Counted from the stretch's first letter, positions 1 through 12,097 are shown. The stretch: 64,000 bases of DNA from Bigelowiella natans CCMP2755 (GCA_000320545.1 ADNK01000772.1:89488-153487), one strand, 5' to 3'. Numbers and translations are program-made. The notes: generated by a model not told the origin, from the sequence alone.

Positions 1-121
1 CTGCTCCCAATTTCCTTCCCCTCCTCCTCCTCCTCCTCCTCATTATCTTTCCTTCTTTTCGTATTTCCTCTCTGTTTCAACCACCACCACCACTATCCCT
101 ACTATTACCAGCATCACCATC

Positions 122-152
<31 letters not shown>

Positions 153-161
153 CGACAAAAG

Positions 162-838
162 GTGCTGGAAAGTCATCTTTGATGGCGATGATGTTCCGCC
201 TCGTTGAGCCAGAGGGGGGACAATGCCTTATCGACGGTATCGATATCCGCCAAGTTCCCCTGCACCAGCTGAGAAGGAACATAGGCGTCATCCCCCAGGT
301 AGGCTACCACGATGGCGGGGGCTGTTATTTGGTGCTGGTGTCTTCTTTCTACTGCTTACTCATAAAGCCCATATGATGCTGTGCATGCATCATCTTTCCT
401 CGTCCTCCGAAGCACAACAAATAGTAATATCGATGCAGGATCCGACCATCTTCGGCGCGGCAATTCGCGCGAATCTGGATCCGTATAACGCGTACAGCGA
501 TGGGGAAATCTGGAGCGCTTTGGCTGTGGTATGTGAGCAGAGATCAGGATTCTTTTCGGAAAGGCCATTTGTTCTTAGCTATTTTATTTATTCGAACCCT
601 ATGGAAGGGGGGGGGGGCTGTTCTATCTCTTATTGCCCAATCTTTCCTCACACGTAACCCACTGAAACAAAAGGTCCATATGGAAAAATACGTGCGGAAG
701 ATCGGTGGACTGAACCACGAGCTGGAATCAGGAGGGCGGGGGCTGTCTGTCGGGGAAAAGCAACTCCTATGCGTTGCAAGAGCCCTGGTATTTAGAAATA
801 TATTTCAGAATAATATGGATAATTACTTTTCATGTGTA

Positions 839-910
<72 letters not shown>

Positions 911-1416
911 CAGCATTTATTGATGCTTTCATCACATTATAATATTATTATTTTTTAATGTTATAATATATAGCTAAAGAGGCCGAAAGTACTGATATTG
1001 GACGAAGCGACCGCTTCCATCGACTACAAAACCGATAAACTAATTCAGCAGACAATTACAAAGCACTTTCATGGGGTATGCAGTTATTTTTATAACATTC
1101 CTTGCATGCCTTGTTCGATCCTCCGCTTTCCCAAAAGAATCAACAGTAAATCATACATCGATGAATTTGCCGCGATGTGGCTCTATTTTCTATCGGTATT
1201 TTCTATCTATATTTTCTATCGATGTTTTCATGTTCCGTGAACTTTCGCGAGGTTAGAAGCATAAAATATACGAAGGTGACGGTGCTAACGATAGCGCACA
1301 GAATCGACACAATCCGCAAGTATGACAAGATCCTGGTGTTAGAAAAGGGAGAAATCGTTGAGTTTGGGCCCCCCGATGAGGTTATAATATCAATGTGTGT
1401 GAATAGCAATACGTAG
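162..1416 (+). CDS. ABCC (MRP)-type ABC transporter, second nucleotide-binding domain; 5' part outside window
   Basis: Five exons (162-298, 439-528, 674-787, 980-1075, 1276-1416) join in phase and encode the C-terminal ATP-binding domain of a full-size ABCC exporter. Seen: Walker A GAGKSS at the start, Q-loop VIPQ followed by DPTIFGAAIRANLDP, the signature LSVGEKQLLCVARAL (E where many families have Q, which is usual in ABCC), Walker B LILDEATASID and the H-loop TIAHRIDTI. The last exon reads to TAG at 1414-1416. The order and the intact DEATASID identify NBD2; NBD1 and both membrane domains must lie left of the window. ABCC pumps export conjugated anions or drugs across plasma or vacuolar membranes, but the substrate cannot be read here. 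The introns carry poly-G and GT/GA repeats. Confidence 0.88.
839..902. repeat. Compound (GT)n(GA)n microsatellite in ABCC intron
   Basis: A GT run passes directly into a long GA run inside the intron between the signature exon and the Walker B exon. It is typical of the microsatellites throughout this window. Confidence 0.95.
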
Positions 1417-1419
1417 AAT

Positions 1420-2060
1420 TAGAAAAATATCTGGAATTTATATGAGTTGCCATCATTGTTCACACCTACATGGATATTATTGAATCGCATCGACATCCTT
1501 TCTTAAGTAAATGTACTTTGTACGTAGTTGGTGCGAAAGGGAGGAATGTTCGCCTCATTAGTTGCGGAATCTGAAAGAGAAGAGGGAGGGAAAAGTTAGA
1601 ACAGCATCGTATTATAAACAGTTATGCGACGTAATGTATCACTCACCTGCTAGCCTGTGCAATGTACGCATTCCATACATCCATCTTGCACATTATGCGC
1701 AGCCTTGCACGAATTTACACACTGTGAAGCTGGGTTCAGCATGCGTAGCATTCATCAATGAAATGTTAACACGTAGTTTTCTTGGAGCCCGTGTTGTACG
1801 CATGATCTAGCTAGGTCATGCAGGAGCGTATGCGAAGTGTTTCACGATGCGTAGAAGCAATGCGCGCATGAAGTTTCATTGCATTAGATGTCCCACATAG
1901 CTAGATAGTACTGCCGCCTACATACATGCATGGATGGATGCATGAGTATGAGCATGCTTGCGCATGCAGATGCATGCGAAGTTACAAATTGTAGTTCCTG
2001 TTTGCATGGTCATTTTTCAACACGTTATGAATCTCAAAATATCGTGGAAGAAAGTTTAAT
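1420..2060. other. Intergenic, no gene seen; TGCATG-rich
   Basis: Lies between the 3' end of the ABCC gene and the 3' end of the minus-strand Cys-rich gene, so it is a convergent spacer. From about 1620 it is dense in TGCATG, GCATGC and GCTAGC palindromes. Open frames are short and have no recognisable motifs. Confidence 0.6.
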
Positions 2061-2062
2061 TG

Positions 2063-4803
2063 CTAAGTTTGAAAACTAATCTTTGGGTCTCTCTGGCTGT
2101 CCTTTTCATAATTAGATATTGACGCCGCATCAGAAACGTTTTGAACTTCGACACTTTTTCCACGTGTCGCTAAAATAAGGCGATAGAGTTGTTTTCGAGT
2201 TGTTTGTTCTTCCCTTTGTAGACTCGCATAGTTTTGAGCTTGCTCTATTTTAGAGCCTATTACAATAGCACCGATGAATACTGAGAATCTAAACAATGGG
2301 CTCCGAATATCTTCGGCTGGTGCTCGTCCCATGATGGGCCCAACGGTGATCAAAAACATTGGAACGGTTTGCAGAATTAGAAGAGCTGTATTGATGTAAA
2401 CGTAGGTGCGTTCTCGACGATTCCTGTAAGAACAGTATCATGTCAGCAACTCAGAATATGGGTGAAATTTATTTCTAGCATTACGTTCGAATGGATTCTA
2501 TGTAAGTCTGATATTGTTTTCCAGGAAGGCGTCCAAGTTCATATTGCAGACGCTTCGAGTCTTCCTGTGGGGCATAAATCTGGAGTTTACTTTCATCTTC
2601 ATCTAAAGCCCCACTTTGAAGGAGCTCGCCAGCTGTATGTTTTGTATTTTTGAGGAGCTTCCCAAATACTCCTTTCCACTCCGGGTTTTCTTTTAATTCC
2701 ATTTCGGGATTAGTCTGAATTTTAGCACCGAGACTCATCGAAAGAAATTGGACAGCACAACCTTTTCCTTCAAGTTGTTTGTGTTAATAAGCAAATACCA
2801 TATGAAAGGCAGCTAACAAATGCTTCCACTTTTCTTTCCTAAAAGTTTTCACAAATCGCACAAGGTAGCGCATTTTCTCTTCCTCGCTTTCGCTTGCCTT
2901 TAGAAACGACTTGTGAGAAGGGAAGGATGTGTTCAGAGAAATGCTACAGTTTGCTTACATGAGAGTGTAGCCTAACAAGAATCCATACAAATCCGATTGT
3001 TGCAAGGAATATAGAAACTCCTCCAATCGAAAGGAAGATTATGACCGGCAGTTCGAATTCATCCAACTCTGGTCTCGGCTGAATGATTCTCGTAAAGGTT
3101 GCTATGTCTGTGGAATAGTTTATCCAGCTTCCCACAACAGTTACTAGAATTTTTAGAACATCCTGCATGTATAGTTCTTTTAGTTCTTAATGAAACACAT
3201 GTCACGGGAGCTTACCTGAAGAACGATTCCGGTTGATTTGGTTGTGAGGTCGAGTTTCCACAAGAAATATAGGAAGATCAGAAGTGAGACAGCGCAACCG
3301 CAACCGATTATTATTATAGTAACATCGAAAACAGATGCTGGAAACGTGCAATTTTGCAATGAAACTGAGCCCTCCTCTGATTCAGACTCCACGGGGCATT
3401 CTTCAACAGACAAGCCATCCTCACAAAAGAAATTAGATGGACACACAGTACATTCTGTACTTCCGGGTACATTAGAGAAGGTTCCAGGAGGGCATCTGAT
3501 TTGCACGACCGACGTAGGGCACCTAGAAAAACATGTGTAGCATTCAGCTCACCCGAAATCAAATTAGAAATCTTTACATGAATCCTGGTGGGCATTGGCC
3601 AGGAGTCGACGAATTCGAAGGGCAAAATTGTCCCGGATCATCACAACCGAACATCTACATAGAACCAAGTGAAATTATGGCAACTTTATTTTCGTTGTTG
3701 TTCACAACGTCGATGAGATGATTCCATTTTGAGGTACTGTGACTTAAATTGGTGCCTTTATCCGTCACTTACTTTTGTACTTTACTTTATTTTTATTTTG
3801 CATGCATAAAACAACAAACCAAAGTTGGTGATGGGCAGTAAGAGCCAGCAGGGCACGCAATGGGGCGGAGATTGCCTTCGGGACAAAAATCTCCGAGATT
3901 GCATTCCAGCCTTCGACTAGGCGTTTCACAATAAAAGCCTAAAAAAAAAGCACCGTGGTGTCTTAATCATCATCGGCTGAAATAAAGAACAATACTTTGC
4001 AACAAGAGTTAATATAACAATGTCTTCGATCACCTGCTGGACAAAGCGAACGACTTGTGGACCCACTAGGGCAGTAATCTCCAGGATCGCAAGGAAACCG
4101 CATTGTAGAAGTTGGACAGAAAGAACCTTGTGGGCAGAGTCTGCGTTCTGTGCTTCCTAAAATGCGGAGGAGAACTTCGATTCAATTATGTAACATATCA
4201 GAACTTTCACATTCACCTGGAGGACAGAATTCAGCGGTTGAGCATGGAACCAGCAGCGGAAATGTTTCATCCGCTGGGCAGAAGAAGCCCCCAGGGCATG
4301 TGAAGGGCTCTTGTAAATCAGTTTCATTGCAGAGCTGCCCCGGGTTACAAAGTTCGCAATCATCACCCACGCCGCCGTAGAATCCGATTGGGCACACGCA
4401 ATCCTCCACAACGATCGCATTTTGAATCAATGTGATTCGTTCGTTCCTACAACACTATGTCATGGTGATGAGTGACAATGAGCGAAAAGTTCATACCTGC
4501 AAGGAATCCTTTCAACACCGTCGCAGTAAGCATTAAATCCACATGGAGAGATGCAGTTCTGCTTTGTCAAAGTTTGCACGGCACACTGTGAAGAGATCAC
4601 TTGCACATCACATGCATGCTTTTGATGAATAATTTGTTCAAATGAAATGCAACTGAATTTCGCATCAACTGTTTGCCAAACCACCAGACCGTTGCATTGT
4701 TTGTGTCGATGAACTGTCCAGGGGGGCAATCCTGGGCGCTTGCAATGGCAAGTAGCGCGGCAACCCAGGTCATGCGATTCGGAGCAGCAGCAGCCATCAT
4801 CAT
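2063..4803 (-). CDS. Secreted Cys-rich (GCC2/GCC3-like) multi-pass membrane receptor-like protein
   Basis: Exon 1 (4803 to about 4690) encodes a signal peptide (MTWVAALLAIASAQ) then DCPPGQF. Exons 2-11 (4585-4497, 4446-4217, 4156-4034, 3938-3820, 3654-3578, 3522-3216, 3162-2959, 2897-2799, 2714-2485, 2423-2063) join in phase with no internal stop, 612 codons plus stop. The first half is a string of short Cys modules of the form CPxGxFCP or CPPGTFSN...CTVCP, resembling ephrin-receptor-like GCC2/GCC3 repeats. A hydrophobic segment follows (DVTIIIIGCGCAVSLLIF), then more at LPVIIFLSIGGVSIFLATIG, ALLILQTVPMFLITVG and FRFSVFIGAIVIG, and a charged cytoplasmic tail. Topology suggests a cell-surface receptor or channel-like protein; the ligand is unknown. 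The exact exon 1 donor is uncertain. Confidence 0.75.
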
Positions 4804-4809
4804 TTTTTG

Positions 4810-5729
4810 TTTTGGAGAAACGAAGGTTTTTGCGCTGTGCGACCACGCATTTCCATTGTCTCACAAGTCGATTTCCAGTGACAAAAAATCTGAGCAAGAC
4901 GTGTGGTTCAACGCAAGCGCCTGCGTCCGAGCGCCGTGGCTGACGGATGCGCACAGGATCCTTCACTTTCCTTCGCGGTTCTTGTTGTTTGAGGAGGATG
5001 AGTCAGCACTTTGATGATCCTTTCATTTGTGTGCACCATTGGAGCTCGATCACACACACTTCGTGTCAATTGAGCGCATGGCTCTTGTTGAACAACGTGG
5101 CGTTGCCAGAGTGCACGACGAGCAAAAGGCGATGCCACTTTGTTTTCTTTTGAACAACAATGTTTGTTGTGTTTTTGTCAAGCTGCACGTTGAACACTTC
5201 ATCGTCACACTTGCTGTTCGCGGCACACTCCTCACTTGCCGTGCTAGCGTGGCACAGGGCGTGCACCAAGTGCAACACACTCCGGTGCGTTGCCACGGGT
5301 CCACCGTGACCCACATTGCGACATGGCCATTTTGCAATTGCGATGACCCCATCGTTGTCGCACATGACTTGCGGCCGCACAGTGCTTCATCTGCGCGCTG
5401 CACTCCCCCCAAGTCAGGCACCTCCGCCAGTCGGAGACTCTTTGTCGCTTCCGGAACTCAACCAGCCACCATGTGGTTGGTTCCTCTCCAACCTCTGCAG
5501 CACATTTTTTTCATGCTGACCTGCATTGTGCAAAAGCTAGTGCGTCACTGCCTCTAGTCCCAATCGATCATGTCTGCATCCGCCGCAGCTGCATGTGCAC
5601 ACTGTTGATTTGCATGATGATTGCTGATTGCATGTAGCTTTTACATGCATGTCTACACAGATACAACACACACAGCATTGTGCCAGTGCCTGTGTGTCTG
5701 TGTGCGTGTATGTGCATGTCTATTCCGTA
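4810..5729. other. Spacer holding a retroelement relic, no gene seen
   Basis: Lies between the start of the Cys-rich gene and the 3' end of the TFIIS-like gene. The middle part (about 5050-5510) matches the 3' end of the gypsy element at 60 kb. The remainder shows only short, motif-free frames and CA/GT repeats near 5660-5720. Confidence 0.55.
5050..5510 (-). mobile_element. Diverged relic of a gypsy element: end of pol plus LTR-like DNA
   Basis: Read on the minus strand, about 5510-5450 encodes TWWLVEFRKR, matching TWWLVKFRKR, the last residues of the gypsy polyprotein ending at 60122. The stop is lost here. It is followed by a purine tract (ACTTGGGGGGAG) and a TGCAGCGCG start that parallel the purine tract and TGTAGCGCG at 60070 downward. 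Further down both copies share blocks such as the tract around CGCACCGGA/CACACCGGA and a TTCAAAAGAAA-like stretch. It is therefore a decayed copy: pol terminus, polypurine tract and a partial LTR. No target-site duplication could be recognised. Confidence 0.6.
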
Positions 5730-5730
5730 A

Positions 5731-7028
5731 TCATGTTCTACCATTACGTCTATACCCAGCTGCAGCTTTTCGCAGTGAAATCTCAGCGATCTCTGGCGTC
5801 ATATCTCCTCGTGCTATTCTACGACGTAATCTCGAAAAGGTTCTCAATGACCATAGTAACTCACGAACCTCTCCAAAATACGCGGAGTCGCTGGAGTTGC
5901 CTTTGCAGCGATCCAGAATGCCCTTCTCGAGCCCAAGCGTCGCAGCTCTTACACAACATCTATATTTGTATTCAAATTGTTTGTAAGTGGCATCACTCAT
6001 TTGCTGCAAAGCATTATTTTTGCTCTTTGATGTGGCTTGTTCCTGCAGTGTATGTGCATCGCAACTGCTTTTAGGCATTGTGATCGGTGCCGGAGCCGAT
6101 GGCAACGGGCCTGCCTCTCTCTTCTCTCCCAGTGTTCGGCCTGGGGCATCAATTTTACCTATAGGATCATGCGATAGAGGCAAAAAATGGTCGAAGGAAG
6201 TGGAAGTCTCATTTTTCTTCGTTTGGCCCCCTGTTTCCTGTTTTTCTCGAAGTTCCGCAAGCTCACATCCACTAGTATCTCCTTTCGTTTTGCAGCCACT
6301 GCTACTGCTGCTCCCACATGAGGAATCATTTGGACTTTTAAGCATCACATCCGATTTTACTCGATTTTTGAGTTGTGGGACTCCATTTGGCACCAGGGCG
6401 CGGCATATGATAACGAGTGCTCTGTCGCGCCGCGAATCTCCAACATCAAACTCAAAACTTGCAGCCTCTTTCTTTGCTTTATGATCTTGCCGCACTTTGT
6501 TGCAGCGATACACCTCTCTCCATTTATGCACAAGCTTCTTACATCGGTTGTGAATTTCCACATTCTCACGCAGTCGTTTCTTAATTCCGTTTACTATGGC
6601 CCCAATCTGTAAGATCCAAACAGTTTTTGGTTAGATTCGTTTGAACTGCGAAGGCATGCTTGCAATTTTGTGTCGTTCTATTGGACTTACTTTGGTTTGG
6701 AGCAGAATTTCCACAGATATGTGAAGTTTATCGAGAGACTTGAGAGCCTCTAATAGGTTGGGGATTTTCGTTCTTTCGTCTTTAAGCTGATCGATGAGCA
6801 TCTGCACTTTCTTAAGAGAGGTTACCTTCTTCAGATCCCCTGTTGATATCGTGCATTATGCATGTGAGTGACGCCTCAAAGAGCGATCTCCTTGATGCTG
6901 ATAATCGTTGCCACCTACAGCTAAGAAAGAACAAGAACACCTATCGTGGCCTGCTTGAACCTCTTCAGAGGCTTTTCCTCCCGTTTGGGCTTTGGAGGCC
7001 GCTTGGTTTTGATTACGAAGCGGTCCAT
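5731..7028 (-). CDS. TFIIS N-terminal plus central domain protein lacking the zinc ribbon (TCEANC-like)
   Basis: Three exons (7028-6941, 6839-6691, 6606-5731) join in phase to 370 residues; stop TGA. The start ATG at 7028 opens a basic leader (KRPPKPKREEKPLKRF). Residues about 28-106 form a TFIIS N-terminal (LW) bundle: LKKVQMLIDQL, LLEALKSLDKLHISVEIL, IGAIVNGIKKR and the hallmark RCKKLVHKWREV. From about 138 a TFIIS central domain begins (RRDRALVIICRALV) and resumes near 320 (EVRELLWSLR, IARGDMTPEIAEIS), interrupted by roughly 140 residues of Ser/Lys/Gly-rich sequence. The C-terminal zinc ribbon that inserts into RNA polymerase II in canonical TFIIS is absent, as in TCEANC-type proteins. Likely a nuclear transcription-elongation factor; cleavage stimulation is not expected without the ribbon. 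Confidence 0.82.
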
Positions 7029-7334
7029 CAACGAATGATTGGGGAATGCTGTGGCATCCCTGTACAATTCAGGCTATGATACGCGAGGTCCATTCTGCAC
7101 TGCATCATCACGGGACAGACATTTCTCTCACAAAGAGTAGTGAGCGGGAACGGGCTTTGAGGTTCGTTCGGCAATTCTGCGGTATTGCCCAATTTTAGCA
7201 TGTAAAATTGCATAAATTCCAAGGTTTCATGATACTACGACAAAAAATACTTACTTTGCCATATTGATGATCAGAAACCTAAATTCAATACCTTGCAAGT
7301 ATTTCAGATTTTCACCTTATGCTACAATCTCACC

Positions 7335-7406
7335 AGCGGCGTGGCGCAGCGGAAGCGCGTGAGGCTCATAACCTCGAGGTCCCTTGATCGAAACAAGGCG
7401 CCGCTA
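7335..7406 (+). tRNA. Initiator tRNA-Met (CAU)
   Basis: A 72-nt cloverleaf with eukaryotic initiator features: A1 paired with U72 and A73 as discriminator; D arm GGCGCAGCGG; anticodon stem UGAGG/CCUCG around loop CUCAUAA; variable region AGGUC; T stem CCUUG/CAAGG with the initiator-type loop AUCGAAA (A54 instead of U54). The acceptor stem AGCGGCG/CGCCGCU pairs fully. A T run shortly downstream could end Pol III transcription. It sits between divergent genes (TFIIS-like on minus, PEX2 on plus). Confidence 0.95.
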
Positions 7407-7409
7407 GTT

Positions 7410-7890
7410 TATTTTTGCATGATTTTTGCTTGAAATTTCAGTGTAAATTAACACAGCGACAAATAAAGAAGAATGTTTCATAGAAGATGTCGCAGCTGCA
7501 GTTTTCATGCGTTTACATGTACATGTACATGTATTGAGAATTCGAATCGCAAATTACAAATGGAATGTTCAAAATAGCATTCTTGATGTTCATAGTCTTC
7601 CATATGTTTTTGAAGCAACGACTCGAGAAAAAAATTGTCGCAGGATGGTAATTAGCCAACACTACCTTTTTTAAAGCATTGTCTAACTCATGGCGTCCGG
7701 TGATGTGACATCGCGAGTAGTGGAGGAGTTGAAGCGCTTCAGGGACTGGAAGCAGAACTTGTGGGACTAATAAAAATGATTCGCCGAAGAAGAAACTTTT
7801 TATAAACTGAATTTAAGTTGTCTTGGTCGCCGCTGCACTAAACACAGAATATGTTTTTGATATAATGTTCATTTCCACTTTTGTTATTCC
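7410..7890. other. Spacer between tRNA and PEX2, no gene resolved
   Basis: Holds an ACATGT repeat near 7516 and a 26-codon open frame (about 7690-7770, starting MASGDVTSRV) of unknown status. It could be an upstream frame or an unspliced first exon, but no continuation could be traced. Promoter elements of PEX2 must lie here but none stands out. Confidence 0.45.
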
Positions 7891-9404
7891 ATGTATTGGA
7901 CACTTAGGATACAAGAGATAGACTTATCAAGAGTTGGGAACGATGCATCATCACCATCTTCTTCTTCTTCTTCTTCTTCTTCTTCATCATCATTATTGTC
8001 TCAAGAGTATGCTGCTCGACTTCCGGGATGGCTTCCGGGACGTGCTCGGAGATTCGTTAACAATACAACGTCTTTTGCGCGCAAGATCTACGACTTCTCG
8101 TTGATTCCCTCCACCCCAGAGGATGAGAAGGAGAAAATAGTTGGAGTGCATCAGGGCGGCGAAGTAGAAGTCTCGAAAGTCATGAGGGTACACCCCCCCC
8201 CCACTCTCTCTCTCTCTCTCTCTCTCTCACTCACTCACTCCTCACACACACGTGCACAATATAGGTGAATCAACTCGATGCACAAACGTTGGATGACGAC
8301 CTCCACCAGCTTCTCTGGTACTTCAGAAGTGTTGGCAGCGTATATCTTCCCATATATTCTTGCTCTATATTTTCCATTGTTTTTGAAACACACTGACAAC
8401 ACACTCTAGGGTCGGTCTCGAGAGAATAGCGCGGCATGGAGGGCAAGGTATCTATTATGCTGTGAACGAGATACATTGACACAAAGTGTAACGACCAATC
8501 GTGAATTTTTAAAAAATAATAACAATGATAATAATGATGAATGATAATTAGGCCTGCTCCTGCAATGGAGGGCGGAGGCTAAGGCGTTGCTGAAATTCAC
8601 TATCTTCTGGTTGCTATCCTAATTCCAATTTGTTTATTGTGGTATACGATAACTGAGTAATGGGCGCGGAAGGTGGTCTGATTGAGTGAGAGTGTGGTGA
8701 TGGCTACTAAGTACCTATTATGTGTCTCCTCTCCTCCTCCTCCTCCTTCTCAACGCCATCATTCACGATGTCATAGCCATGTTGCTGCTTATTTATCACG
8801 TTATATATATTTTCCTTATACATGTACTGTTCTCCAGGAACACGATTTGGGCACAAAAGTCAACCCCGGGGATGGAGCTGCAGAACTTGATCCTCACAGG
8901 ACTCGGAAAGAGGGTACGTACTTTGTTGCAAGCATGAGTATGTTGTATACCATGCTGCACTGTTCGACAGAAGCGATCATAGATAGATAGCTCTGCGACT
9001 TTTTTCTGATTTGGTCTTTTCCGAAGTCAAGGTCCTTGGTTTGAATGTGGTTTGTTTTTCAAACGCGGTTGATTGGTTTTGCGTCGATGACGATTCAACG
9101 GCTGCATACACACTGATAGAGGCCAAGGTTTGTTCCTGGGGCCCCACGACTGCGTCTACTGACTTACCGGCAGCGCGTTTTGTACGGCGTTCTCACCATC
9201 TTCGCACCGTGGCTGTTGACTAGATCCAAAGACTATATGTCCGATCGGTACGTGACACACTAGAGCTGTTTTAATACACACACATATTATATTATATACT
9301 TACCTGCATCTCATTTATGGGAGGAAATGGTTTCGAGAGGGGAAGCTCTCATGAAAAAAGAGACAACAAATAAGATAAACAATTTTAGAATGTTGCCGAT
9401 GTTT

Positions 9405-9448
<44 letters not shown>

Positions 9449-9627
9449 TCCTCTGCTCCTCCTCCTCCTCCTCCTCCTCCTCCTCCTCCTCTCCTTGACT
9501 TTCCGGCTCTTTTTCCATCTCTTAGGCAATGGATAGGGTTTCAGCGAGGGTCAATTAGGAGGGTGATCTACGAATTGGTAAATGCGTTGGAGCTGGCATG
9601 GGACGCTGCCTCGGTCTGTAACAACTC

Positions 9628-9668
<41 letters not shown>

Positions 9669-9967
9669 ACCACCACCACCACTGTCATTAAGCTAGTAAG
9701 AGAGATCAGCATCGTAGGTAACAATGGTGATGTTCGACGAAGTAGTAGTAGTAGTAGTAGTACTAGTAGTAGTAGTTATAGTGTAATGCGGAACGAGGAG
9801 GAGAAGAAGATGGCTGGAGAGTGAAGAGTGTTCTTCAGTGCCCATGCTTTGCTGTATCAACATTCATCTCTTTGTGCATTAATCCGTTTATGTTTGTCCC
9901 CGCTCTCCCTCCTTTTACTCTAATCAGATTGTGCATATCTTGGTCTTCTTAGCTGGCGGTGCGTAGC

Positions 9968-10002
<35 letters not shown>

Positions 10003-10246
10003 AACGAGGAGGATGATGATGAGGAGAAGGAGGAGGAGGAGGGGATGATCATAGCAACGAAAGTGACTTTACTTTGTACTACAATGTGCACTATCGTTGA
10101 GTGCGTAGTAGCCCTTGCCGCATAAGATACAACTTTAGGACCGAACAAAATGAAAGATGATGTTAATTATAATAATTTGTGCTGCAGGAACCTACCGCAA
10201 TCTCGTTGAAAGACTGTTGCGAATAAGGTCATGGAGAACACGCCTT

Positions 10247-10301
<55 letters not shown>

Positions 10302-10989
10302 ATACTAGATAAAAGCGACGAGAAAGAGGAAAGAATTCTTTCTATCTGACTTCAAACGCAGACCGTTTTTGTCATCATTCCGCAATGTAGATTTCGGAAT
10401 AATCATCCATTTTTTAGATCGCACCAGCATAGTTTGATTCTTCCTACGTCGTTTTGAGCAGTTAGTTGACCTTCCTCTTCTCTTCTCAAGGAAATACAAC
10501 TAAGCACACATCATCGTTTGGCATGCTTCATCACCACAGGGTTGGATATGTGAATCCGCGTGCACATCGTGCTCTTAGCTTCGAGTTTATGAACCAGGTA
10601 GCGTTGTTCTCTCCGTTTGTACTACTACTACTACTACTACTACTACTACATCTACACATGAGCGGTGCAGTGATTACTCTTCCTCGAAATTCTTCCCTAT
10701 CTTTGCTAAGTTTAGTTTGGGACATTTTGTTATTGAAAATGTTACTAACCATTTGTTGTTGTTGTTCTTTTGCTTCTTCTTCTTCTTCTTCTTCTTCTTC
10801 TTCTTCTTCTCTGTTGTTTTTACTGTCTGTCAATAATCATCATCATCGTCGGGATGAATGTAACTACGTAATGATGATGACGATGATGACGATAATGACG
10901 ACGATGATTATGACAATGACGATGGGCTGCAGTATCTAGTCTGGAGGACCGTTGCTCGATTTCTTTTGTTCGCCATACCCCTGGTGGTT

Positions 10990-11056
<67 letters not shown>

Positions 11057-11609
11057 GCACGCACCAAGGAGGAGGGGGCGAAGGATGAAAACGAAGAAGA
11101 ATAAGGGCATTTATTCTACGTAGTATTCGTTTATATCACTGTTTGCCTAGCCTCGCCTTATCGACTCCATCTGATCCTAATCGCTTCAGGTTGACTTTGG
11201 TTTAGTGTTCCGCAGCATTGTATCCATGGTGGGTTGGAAGAAGGGATGGTGGAAGAAGGGGGGGCCACAGGACGAGGGTGAGGACGATGACGACGCTGTG
11301 AAGGGCAGGGGGAAGTGTGCGTTATGCGGCTTATCTCCCATTGTAGTTCCTATGAGGGCGACACCCTGCACGCACGTCTTCTGCTACACGTGCCTTAGGT
11401 AGTAGTTGTAGTAGTAATGAGAAGAAGAAGAAGGAAGAAGAAGCAGAAGCAGAAAAAGCAATTTTCTTATTTCTTCTTCATTACTTGTTTGAGTTTTGGT
11501 TAACAAAGTCTTCCTTCTCTGTGGCTCCATCAGGTCTCTACGCATGGAATCGCCCAATCCTGTTTGCCCAAGGTGCTGCAAATCCACTCTCCCTCGCCCT
11601 TCAAAAATG

Positions 11610-11650
<41 letters not shown>

Positions 11651-11744
11651 CACTGACAATTATTTTGCCGTCAGGTGCTCTAAGAAGATAGTAGGGGAAC
11701 AGCGGGTGATATATCATGTGCCAAACGAATCGAAACGAAAATAG
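7891..11744 (+). CDS. PEX2: Peroxisome biogenesis factor 2, RING peroxin
   Basis: Thirteen exons: 7891-8187, 8265-8317, 8410-8447, 8552-8609, 8838-8913, 9174-9247, 9526-9613, 9928-9958, 10188-10227, 10540-10597, 10933-10986, 11190-11398, 11534-11744. All joins are in phase, giving about 428 residues against about 305 in animals; the excess is a Ser-rich N-terminus and the tail. Recognisable PEX2 blocks: VNQLDAQTLDDDLHQLLW, AKALLKFTIFWNTIW, RVLYGVLTIFAPWL, TYRNLVERLLRI and LSFEFMNQYLVW. The C-terminal RING (about 330-372) has CALC, CTHVFC, YTC and CPRC. PEX2 is one of three RING peroxins forming the membrane ubiquitin-ligase channel that ubiquitinates and recycles PEX5. The last exon runs through a CA microsatellite as a His-Thr repeat before the stop. 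The ATG chosen is the first in frame; the N-terminus is not conserved. Confidence 0.88.
9408..9492. repeat. (CT)n followed by (CCT)n in PEX2 intron
   Basis: A long CT run and a CTC run lie back to back within the intron upstream of the exon starting at 9526. Other PEX2 introns carry (CTT)n near 9633, (GTA)n near 9743 and 9966, and (CA)n(GA)n near 10250. Confidence 0.95.
10994..11053. repeat. (CT)n(AC)n compound microsatellite in PEX2 intron
   Basis: A CT run of about 36 nt joins an AC run of about 30 nt, directly after the exon encoding YLVWRTVARF. Confidence 0.95.
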
Positions 11745-11749
11745 GAAGA

Positions 11750-12058
11750 TGAGATGATTAACAAGCGCAATGAGGCATGAACGATTGATACGATCTGCAA
11801 TCGAGAACAAACTGGCATACATTTACGTTGTTACTAGATGTGCAGCGTAGCACGCCATGGTATTATTAGAGAAAAATTCTCATCTGTCTAGTTATCATGC
11901 CATGTGCTGTACATGGATGTAGGTAGCATGGCATGTAGCATGTGCTGTGCTTCGCCAAGTTCCTATGGCACACACTCGGTCATCACCAGGTGACTATTGA
12001 AAATACTTAATCACATCATATTGCACCCGTCTCATGCTCAGCACCAGCGCGCAATGCG

Positions 12059-12097
<39 letters not shown>

